Source: a virus. Taken from it: a stretch of 20,856 nucleotides of DNA. The DNA lies in IMG/VR virus record IMGVR_UViG_3300008107_001304, positions 1 to 20,856 of that record; one strand, given 5' to 3'. Position numbers and translations under genes: made by a program. Below are positions 9,569 to 18,500 of this stretch, in pieces (within the stretch, counting starts at the first letter, position 1; the number at the start of each line of letters is the position of its first letter). A model generated the notes under the pieces. That model did no database searches. It was not told the DNA's origin and saw nothing but the letters and a program-made list of their open reading frames with translations.

Positions 9569-11947
9569 TTGACCTCAGGACCTGGAACTTTTACTGGTGC
9601 GGTGTCAGCAGCATCTCTATCTACAGCAGGTAATTTTTCAGTAAATAATACAAAATTTACTATTGCTTCATCAACTGGTGATACTTATATTGATGGTGGA
9701 TTGACAGTAAATGGAGAATTGGCATTCCTTGGTGATGCTTCTTTAGGATCTACTCTATATGTTGATTCTGTAAATAATAAAGTATCCATCAATAGAGATC
9801 CAGCAGTAACTGCTCTAACATATGATTTGGAGATTGTTGGTAGTTTATATAATGATGGCGACGTTGTTTTAGCAGAGACTGCACTATCGTCAGCAATTAT
9901 TGGAGATGTCGCAAATATTTCTGGTACTCCAAAACTTGGAGTTGATGGAAGCATTTATTCCGATGGTTCTTTCCTAGGAAATCCAACAGGAAACATTAAA
10001 GCTCCTGCATATAGTTTTGATTCGAATACTAGATATGGATTATCATTCAATCCAACAAATTCCACATTATCCATCGCTACTGGTAGCGGAGAAACGGTAA
10101 GGTATGGAGACTTATTAACATCTTTCTATAGAAATATTGATTTTGTAAATACAACTATTACATCAACAACTCTTGTTAATGGTGCTGGATATACAAATGG
10201 TTCTTATTCTGGATTGCAACCAACTGGTGGAACAGGTACTGGATTAACTGTAAATGCTATTGTTGCTTTTAGAGTTAATATACCAACTGCTGGTGCTGGT
10301 TATACACCTGGAACATATGATAATGTGCCACTAACTGGTGGTGATGGAACTGGAGCACAAGCTACTATTGTGATTGGACCTTCTGGTGGAGTAACCGAAG
10401 TTATTGTCACAAATGCTGGTAATGGATTATATGCTGTAGGTAACTCATTAGCGTTTGCATATACTTCTCTCACTACAATTGTTGGTGGATCACCTGTAAC
10501 ATCAACTGTTCCAACAACCGTTGCTTCTCTATCGGTTTCTGTTTTGGGAGCAGTAACTAAGGTAACAATCACTGACAGTGGTGATGGATATGTTACTGGA
10601 GATGAATTGACTGTTACTCCACCAGGAACACCAACAATAGTATCAAAAATAACTATTGGAACTACAACTAATTCTATAACTGCTGGTGTTAATAAATCTA
10701 CTGGAACAATTACAGCTCAATCTATCAATACTCTAGGTTCTGGTATTCTCGTAGATAACAACCTATCTATCGATGGCGTTACAATATCTTCTACACAGAA
10801 TGAAGATATTGTCATTGCTCCTGGTGCTTCATCTAAGATCCTTTCCGTTTCTGGAACTGGTGGTGTAAAACTCCCAGTTGGAAACTCTACTAATAGACCT
10901 TCTGCTTCTACTGCTGGTATTGTTAGATATAACAATCAAACATCACAGTACGAGGGTTCGAATGGTGTAAACTTCATCTCTCTAGGTGGAGTAAGAGACG
11001 TTGATGGAAATACGTATATTATCGCTGAAGAGACTGTAGGTGCTAATGACAATATCTTATACTTCTTTAACGATAATTATAACTCAGCAAGATTAAACAG
11101 AACAGAGTTAGAACTAACAACTGCCAACAAAATTTCTTCTAAAGATACGGATGGCAAGTTTGCATGGAAGGCAAATACAGCATATCTTCTAAATGCATAT
11201 GTTTATTATGGCGATAACATTTATAAGGTAACCACTGCTGGTATAACTTCAACACAAGCACCAACACACACATCTGGATCAGTTACCGATGGAACTGCAG
11301 TTCTTGAATATTACAGCGATGCATATGCAAATCTTGAGATAAGAGCAGATGAAGTAAAGATTGGAATTAGATTAAACGTAAATGACAAACTTGCTTTATA
11401 TTCATATAACACAAGTAATCTAATTTTTGAAAATCAAGTTGATAATTTCCAGTTTGCGTTTGGAAATATTATTGGAGTACCAGATACTTTCCTAACATTA
11501 GATACTGCTGGCACTCTAAAGATCAACAGAAATTATGATACATCTGGTCCAACAGATAATCAAATTATTTTAGACAAAACACTCAAGTATATTGAATTGG
11601 ATGATGTTATTTTATCAACTGCAGATTCAACTTTAGTAAAAGGAATTACTAACACAGGTGCTGCAATTGTTTATAACTCAACCACGCATAAAGGAGCTAA
11701 AGTTGTTGCAGTTGCTGATAATATCACAACTGGTGATAGACATATTGTTGAATACAATGTCATTCACAAAAACTCAAATATATATGTTAATGAATATGGC
11801 AATTTAGATACTGGAACAGAGCAGTTCTCAGCAGCATTTGATTTTGATGGATCTGGTAATGTTAGAGTAACTTATACAGTATCTGACGCCGTTGCCTCTG
11901 GTAACAATATTGTGATCACTACTACCAAAACTCAAATCAAGAAGTAA
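9569..11947 (+). CDS. C-terminal piece of the split fiber-like structural protein
   Basis: Frame 2 is open from 9191, and its sequence looks native from about 9230 on ('[20 protein letters not shown]', '[15 protein letters not shown]'). The TTG at 9569 is only the first start-like codon and lies inside coding sequence. Features in order: a strand-rich shaft; beta repeats at 10174-10630 ('[11 protein letters not shown]', '[20 protein letters not shown]', '[12 protein letters not shown]'); and a conserved block with '[13 protein letters not shown]' and '[20 protein letters not shown]'. A W-x-A-N-T-x-Y module follows at 11165-11316. The C-terminus, '[19 protein letters not shown]' ending in 'TKTQIKK', matches what I recall for cyanomyovirus structural proteins. 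The likely role is a fiber or baseplate-appendage protein. Confidence 0.75.
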   Translation: MTSGPGTFTGAVSAASLSTAGNFSVNNTKFTIASSTGDTYIDGGLTVNGELAFLGDASLGSTLYVDSVNNKVSINRDPAVTALTYDLEIVGSLYNDGDVVLAETALSSAIIGDVANISGTPKLGVDGSIYSDGSFLGNPTGNIKAPAYSFDSNTRYGLSFNPTNSTLSIATGSGETVRYGDLLTSFYRNIDFVNTTITSTTLVNGAGYTNGSYSGLQPTGGTGTGLTVNAIVAFRVNIPTAGAGYTPGTYDNVPLTGGDGTGAQATIVIGPSGGVTEVIVTNAGNGLYAVGNSLAFAYTSLTTIVGGSPVTSTVPTTVASLSVSVLGAVTKVTITDSGDGYVTGDELTVTPPGTPTIVSKITIGTTTNSITAGVNKSTGTITAQSINTLGSGILVDNNLSIDGVTISSTQNEDIVIAPGASSKILSVSGTGGVKLPVGNSTNRPSASTAGIVRYNNQTSQYEGSNGVNFISLGGVRDVDGNTYIIAEETVGANDNILYFFNDNYNSARLNRTELELTTANKISSKDTDGKFAWKANTAYLLNAYVYYGDNIYKVTTAGITSTQAPTHTSGSVTDGTAVLEYYSDAYANLEIRADEVKIGIRLNVNDKLALYSYNTSNLIFENQVDNFQFAFGNIIGVPDTFLTLDTAGTLKINRNYDTSGPTDNQIILDKTLKYIELDDVILSTADSTLVKGITNTGAAIVYNSTTHKGAKVVAVADNITTGDRHIVEYNVIHKNSNIYVNEYGNLDTGTEQFSAAFDFDGSGNVRVTYTVSDAVASGNNIVITTTKTQIKK
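11165..11316 (+). repeat. W-x-A-N-T-x-Y module, copy 1 (in the split fiber-like protein)
   Basis: The module starts '[20 protein letters not shown]' and continues '[17 protein letters not shown]' and 'DGTAVLEYY', about 50 residues. Related copies occur in the giant fiber at 13094-13251 and 14039-14191. It is a small beta module widespread in phage fibers, possibly glycan-binding (inference). Confidence 0.7.
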
Positions 11948-11953
11948 TAAAAG

Positions 11954-12460
11954 ATGGCAACTACTATCAAGACTTTTAACTCAGAAGGTGGGTTTGGTGT
12001 AAATCAAGTCACACTTGTTACCAATAAATTAGATCTCCAAAATGTCAACACTTTCAGTTTAAAAAATTCAAACTATGCAGATGCTACTAGAACTGATTAC
12101 ATCCTTCGTGGATTGAATACAGCAGTTCTAACTTTAGATGGGACTTTTCCTATCATATTAGGATCAAACACTATCAATTTTATTACTGGATATATTGTTG
12201 CTGTAAATCCCACTGGATCAGGGCACTATTCTGTAAAGTTAGAATCGGCAGTAACTTGTGATACAAATGGTGACGTTCAAGTTCTATCAGAACTATTCAC
12301 TACTATTAAAGACAGTATCCCTAGTTTGGAAACATGGACTGTTTCCAGTTACGATGCTGGATCACCAAATCAATTTAGTTATACCACATCAAGAGGTGGT
12401 ACAACTGACACTATTAAATGGATTGCTAATACTCAAGTTGTGTCAGTTTCCTGGTCCTGA
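11954..12460 (+). CDS. Conserved 168-residue phage structural protein
   Basis: The gene starts with ATG six bases after the previous stop. The purine-rich sequence just upstream (GAAG) may be a weak ribosome binding site. The protein begins 'MATTIKTFNSEGGFGVNQ' and contains 'FSLKNSNYADATRTDYILRG' and 'SGHYSVKLESAVTCDTNGDV', then 'DSIPSLETWTV' and 'GTTDTIKWIANTQVVSVSW'. I recognise this as a small beta-rich conserved protein found beside fiber genes in T4-like marine phages, usually listed as hypothetical or structural. It has no signal peptide or membrane segment. Being between two large fiber genes, it may be a fiber connector or head-to-shaft adaptor; that is inference. Confidence 0.8.
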   Translation: MATTIKTFNSEGGFGVNQVTLVTNKLDLQNVNTFSLKNSNYADATRTDYILRGLNTAVLTLDGTFPIILGSNTINFITGYIVAVNPTGSGHYSVKLESAVTCDTNGDVQVLSELFTTIKDSIPSLETWTVSSYDAGSPNQFSYTTSRGGTTDTIKWIANTQVVSVSWS

Positions 12461-12461
12461 T

Positions 12462-12469
12462 ACTAAATA
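12462..12469 (+). promoter_or_regulatory. Putative T4-type late promoter (ACTAAATA)
   Basis: The largest gap in the window (48 bases) contains ACTAAATA, which matches the T4 late -10 element TATAAATA at 6 of 8 positions. It lies two bases after the stop of the 168-residue gene and 40 bases before the ATG of the giant fiber, a typical spacing for a late-gene leader. I recall cyanomyoviruses using a TAAATA-type late motif read with the phage late sigma factor gp55. Other TAAATA strings in the window lie inside coding sequence. Confidence 0.5.
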
Positions 12470-12491
12470 AAATAGAAGAAAAAGAACTCCT

Positions 12492-12496
12492 AGAGG
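12492..12496 (+). promoter_or_regulatory. Weak candidate ribosome binding site for the giant fiber gene
   Basis: AGAGG lies 12 bases before the ATG at 12509, which is a longer spacing than usual. No better purine block is nearer the start. The start itself is supported by the conserved-looking N-terminus 'MSLEFNADKQIIKSTNPRI'. Confidence 0.35.
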
Positions 12497-12508
12497 CACT
12501 GCGATAAA

Positions 12509-15500
12509 ATGAGTTTAGAATTTAATGCTGATAAGCAGATAATCAAATCAACAAATCCTCGTATTATTGGTAGTGGAGACTTTACTATTAGATCAGGCAG
12601 TGGTTCTGATGAAAAGGAAGTCTTTAGGGTTCAACTAGATAATACCACAAAACTTCCCCGTATTGGTGTCAATAGAACTGGGGAAAAAATTGAGAAAATT
12701 TTAATCAATCAGGGTTTTAATGGAAGTGGATATACCACACAACCATCTGTATTAATTGATCCACCAAGTCTTCCTGGTGGTATTCAGGCACAAGCTTCTG
12801 CTATTATTTCAGCTGGATCGGTAGTTGCTATTATTGTTGATAACGTTGGTTCTGGTTATACTTCTGCTCCTTCCGTAACTATTACTGGAGGTAATGGTAA
12901 TGGAGCAGCTGCTACAGCGTATCTTGATACTGTAGATTATGAACTAGATGTTAATGGTGCTATTCGTACATCTACTTCTATTATTTCTGATACTGCAAGA
13001 ATTTTAAACCTTGATATCGATAACTTTGTAACCGCTGATGCTAAGTTTCGTGCTCCTTCATTAAAGACTTACGCAAATAATACTGGCACTTTATGGGCCT
13101 CATCAACATCCGTAAGTATCAATTCAACTTTATATTTTGGTAATAACATTTACCAAGCATTAAATACTGGTCTGAGTGGAAGTGTGCCACCAACTCATTC
13201 AGATGGCATAGTTTCAAATGGTACAGTAAGTCTCAAGCATATTGGTTATAGAGTATCAAGTCCTCTACTTAAAGGATATAATGAGGATATGAGTTATCCT
13301 CGTTCAATTACTCCACCTTTTGGAGATGATTCCGATAAAATCGCTACCACAGAATACGTTTTAAACCTTGCTACAAATGACGTTGGTGGTCGTGTTTATG
13401 TTTCTGCTGAGATTGGTAACGATTCAAATAATGGCAGATCTGCTGCTGCTCCTGTAAGAACAATCAAGAGAGCATGTCAGATTGCTTCCCAGACAAAAGG
13501 AATTAAAGAAACGGTTGTTGTTTCTGGTGGTGAATATGTAGAAGATAACCCAATTTCCATTCCAGCAGATTGTTCAGTTGTTGGTGACTCACTTCGTATT
13601 GTTATTGTTCGTCCGAACAATCCGAACAAACACATGTTCAAGTTTGCGGACAAGAACTATATTTCTGGTTTGACATTTAGAGATAAGATTGATAGTAATG
13701 GAGATCCTATTGCTACTTGGAAATATGCTTGTGTATTTGACGACAAGCAAAGAATTTATTATGATCCAGCGTCTGGTGGAGATTTCAAGAGAAGTTTTCC
13801 AATCGGACATCAGATTTTTGGACCAGCAAAAATTAGAGTTACTTTCCAAACAAACACAGGTGGTACAGCAATTGCTGAAAACGAATATGTAACTGGTGTT
13901 AACACTGGAGCAGTTGGTTTAGTTACGGCAAGAACATTTACATCTGGAACTGTAAGTGGAACTGTTGATGTTAGAGTTCTAAGTGGTTCTTTCCAAACTG
14001 GTGAAACATTTACATATCCTGGTGATGGTGCAAGATCTTGGCAAGCAAATACTGTTTATACTTTAAACACTATTATCTACAATGCCAATAATGTTTATTC
14101 AGTAACTACTGCAGGTACTTCTGGTTCAACTTCACCAACTCATACAACTGGAGCAGAGGCTAACGGAACTGCTACTTTAACTTGGATCCGCAACGTATAT
14201 AACTTAATTGCTGTTCAAGTTGAATCAATTAGAGCGGAAGGTGAAGTTGTAGATCATATTACAGATTTAACTACCACACTACCAATTACAAGAGTAGATG
14301 GATCACTACAAGCAGATCCAGCAACTGGTGGTATTGTTTTATATACCAATCCATTAGTTGGAAGAAACAATTTTCATAACTTTAAAGAAAATCAAGAAAT
14401 TGAAATTTCTGGGTTACCAACATCTACCCCAGATCTTTCATCTCTAAATGGTAAGCAAAGAGTTTTCAAAATTATTCGTGATGCGGATGGAAGATCCAGA
14501 CGTATTGTTCTATACAAACAACTAGCAGCATTTACAGATGTCAACTATATTCCAGTAAATGCCAGTGTAAAATCAGCAAATAACTATATTACACTATCGC
14601 TACTAAACTCTCCAAACAAGTTTCCACTGCCAAACTTTGTTTTAAGACGTTATCAGGATGCTTGTAATCTAATCAGAAATAATATTGACTTCATTAAAGA
14701 TGAAGCATATTTACAAATACAAGATGAGTTTAGCCCCAACTTCTCAATCACTTCAATTCAAACAACATCTGGTACTGGTGGTGATGCTGGATATGTAATT
14801 TTTAGAGTTACAACAACTGGCAATCATGGTTTCTATCTTAATGATACGGTTTCCATTTTCAAAAATGGTTTAAACAATAATATTAACGGAACATTTACTG
14901 TAACTAATAGAGTAAGTGCAACAGCATTTGAAGTAAAATGGTTGGGTGTTATTGGAACACTTGGTTTAACTTCAGGAACAATTTACACCACATCATCAAC
15001 TCCAGCTCTATCTGCGAGTGCTTACGTTCAAAGATCATTTAGTGTACCAAACGAAGCAAAGTGCCGTAGAGATATTGGACACGTGGTAAATGCCATCATC
15101 ATGGATCTTGAGTATGGTGGAAACTATAATGTTATTGAAGCTGCTAAAACTTATGTAACTGGTACTCAGATTGGATACGTTAGCAACGAAATTGCCGAAA
15201 CAGTTAGATCAGTTGAGATTGTACGCCAACTTTGTATTCTTGCGATGCGTCGTTGGAGAACTGGAAATGGACAAATAGCAGATCCTCTGTACACTCCAGT
15301 TTACTCTAATGTAGCACGTTATTTTGATACATCAGTAGTACAGGATACATCAAGTCCAGCATGTAATGATGTTGCTTCTGCAATCACAACGCTTGCTTAC
15401 GTTTATACAGATACATTATCAAATAATGCAACTGGAACTCAATTAGATGCAGGATATTTAATTTCCAGAAACGCAGACTTTATTGCTTCAGAAGCACTTG

Positions 15501-18500
15501 GATATGCCAAGGCACTTTATCCTGCGCTTGGATTAACTACAGATCAAGAAAGAAAGTGCAAGAGAGATATTAGATATGTTCTTGCTGGATTAAGAAGAGA
15601 CCTTATCTTAGGTGGCAATGCTGGTATTGTAACCGCTGCAGAATCATATTTTACTGGAACAGAACTTACTGGCATTCCTTCTGCTGAGTTAACAGCAACT
15701 CGTTACGCATTCACTAAAGTCAAAGAGCTAGCACAACTAGCGATGCGTAATTGGAAAACGGGTGCTAATGGAACTGGAGCAACATACACACCAACTTACG
15801 AAACATCAATTTCATTATTTACAGATGCAACAATTCTGGTAGATCCAGCAACTTCAAAGTGTGCTGGTATTCTCAGCGCAATTGATACTGAGATGACACT
15901 ATTGGATGGTATCCTTGCTGGAACTACAGTTGCAGGAACTACCACAAAAACATATGGCACCCTATATTCCCCAACGATTACATATCCAGATGGTGCTTTA
16001 TATGATGCTGACAATAAGTATATTACTCCACGAGGAGTATGGGATGATCTGCCAGCAATTGAAGCATCGCCATATATTCAAAACGCTTCAGTTATCTCAT
16101 TCTTAGGTGGTGGTGGTTGTGAAATTGATGGAGATAAGGTAACTCAACCAAACTCACCATTTGCAGGATTAGAACTTAATGGTGCAGCATCTTATCCAAA
16201 CCAGGGCAAATCCATGGTTGCTGCTCAGTTCACCATTGTTTCGTTTGGTGGAACAGGATACAGAGTAGTCAACGATGGTTACTGCCAGTTGGTTTCCGTA
16301 TTCGTTCTATTCTGTGCTGATGGTGTTTATGCTGATAGTGGCGGTTATGCTTCGGTTACCAACGCTGCTACCAACTTCGGTATCTATGCTCTAAGAGCTC
16401 GTGGATATAGAAAAGATCCATACACATTTGATATTGGAACCATTACTAATATCACCACATCTGTTACAGGAAAAACAGAAATTACTGTTAGTGGATTAGG
16501 TAGAAGACCATTTGAACATTACGTTGTTAAGGTTGATGGTTATACTAACACAAACACTAACATTGAATACTTTGTCGAATCTGTAAGAAACGTAACTGTT
16601 GGTCCTCCTTTCACAGCAACAATTGTTCTAAATGAAGGAACAGATTTCACGAAGATATCTACAGGAACTCCAGTAGGCAATTCGAATGGAGAGTTTGTTG
16701 GTAAGACAATTAAACTACACAGACCTTCGATTGTTAACTCATCTGGTCACACTTGGGAATTTGCTGGATCTGGCACAAACTACAATGCTCTACCAGAAAA
16801 CGGTGGTATTAAGATTGAAGCATACGAACAGGTTTCGGAAAACTATGGTCGTGTTTATACCTCTGGTACTGATGAACTTGGAGACTTCAAAGTAGGTTAC
16901 TTTGCTCGTATTGAAAACAGAACTGGTGCTATTACCTTCACAGGTACTGTTACCATCTCGGAAGTTGAATTCCTAAAACTAAAAGGTGGTGACGTTGTTG
17001 TTACTGGTTTCGATGCTTCTAATACTCTTGGTGGTGCTTTTGCTACTGACTCCAAACTACCCACGCAGAAGGCAGTTAAGGATTATATCTCGAATAATCT
17101 TGGACCATACATCAACAAGCCATATTCCACTAATGCCGTCCCTAGGGCGCTTGTAGAACTCACAGACAGCGGTAAGATCTCTATTGACCAGATCCCTGCA
17201 CTAAGACCTTTCAACGTCTTCACAGTGGCAAATCAGGCGGCTCGTCTTGCGTTAGAGGGAGCACTTGCTGGTGACATTGCTATTCAATCCGATACAACTA
17301 CATCATATATTCTCAATAATGACCTAACCAGTTTGTATCTTGGTTTCCCAGTAGATACTGCTTTAGTATTCAATACTGGAAATATCTTTACTGGTTCTGG
17401 ATCAGGTGGTCAAATTCAAGCAACAGAATACAGACAAGGTGTTGTCTGGAAGATTAACATTACCAATCCTGGTTCTGGTTATACTGTTGCACCAAATATT
17501 GTTATCTCTGGTGGCAATCCTCAAGGTGGTGCAGTATCAGCAACTGCTACTTGTACGATTGCTAACGGTCAAGTTGTTTCTGTAACAATCACGGAAAACA
17601 ATGGTTATATTGGTGGTACAGGATACACAACACAACCATCAGTTATCTTCACTGGTCCTGGTGGTGCTGGTATTACTGCTACTGCTTCTGCTCTGATTGA
17701 AAATAGATTGTATGGTGATATCGTCAACAACATCAAGATTGTTGACACAGATACAGTTACTTCAAATAATACTCCAACTGGAACTGTTGTTGATATCTCA
17801 AGAGTTGTCAATACTTCATCGAAGATAAATGGCAACTGGGTATCTCTATCATCCAACCAAATCTCAGCCGATGCGATTACTTCTGGTGTTATTGCTACGA
17901 CCCGTCTGGCACAAAACTCATCAGAAGCAAACTCATTTACTTTCCTTAGAGGCGACCAAGCTTATGCACCAGTCCTCCAATCACTAAAAGGAACTGAAAC
18001 AAGATACTTTGCCAAGTTGAATAATGCTGTTTCCTCTGGATCAAGCACATTCGTATTCACAACAAACGCAAATGTTCTCAAGGGTCATGGAATTGTCAGT
18101 GACGTTACTGGCATCCCATCAGGAACATTAGTTAATTCTGTTGTAACTGCTGCTGGATTTACCACGGTTCAATTGAATAACCCAGTAACAGCAAACATTT
18201 CTGCTGCTACAATTATCCAGTTTACACGTCCAGCATCACCACTAATTATCGATGCTGCTTATACAGTAGGAAACTTTGTTGATAGTGTTGTTATTGCTAA
18301 TGGTGGCAGTGGATTTACAAATGGTTCTTACTTCGACGTTTCATTGTCGGGCGGAACTGGAACTGGTCTGAAAGCTAACATCATTGTTTCTGGTAATGCA
18401 GTAACTACAATTACCGTAACGAATGGTGGTGTCAATTACAATGCTGACTTTAGTGTTACTTCAGCACCATCTATTATTGGTTCTGGATCTGGTCTAGTTC

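Larger units (their letters stand above)
8069..11947 (+). pseudogene. Fiber-like structural gene of ~1293 codons, broken by two cancelling frame changes
   Basis: Three consecutive open frames read as one protein. Frame 2 runs from the ATG at 8069, frame 1 from about 8470 to 9240, and frame 2 again from about 9191 to the stop at 11947. Net length is a multiple of three (3879 bases). Protein-like sequence continues across each break. Frame 2 has '[15 protein letters not shown]', then frame 1 has '[19 protein letters not shown]', a second copy of the same repeat unit. After 9240, frame 2 gives '[14 protein letters not shown]' without any start codon until TTG at 9569. The whole has a conserved N-terminus, a glycine-rich beta-repeat region, and a conserved C-terminus. 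It could be a true pseudogene, an assembly or sequencing error, or less likely a frameshifted but expressed gene. The pieces are listed separately below. Confidence 0.75.

Noticed and set aside
12461-12508. Transcription terminator between the 168-residue gene and the fiber
   Set aside because: No inverted repeat followed by a T-run is visible in the 48 bases. The A/T-rich part matches a promoter better.
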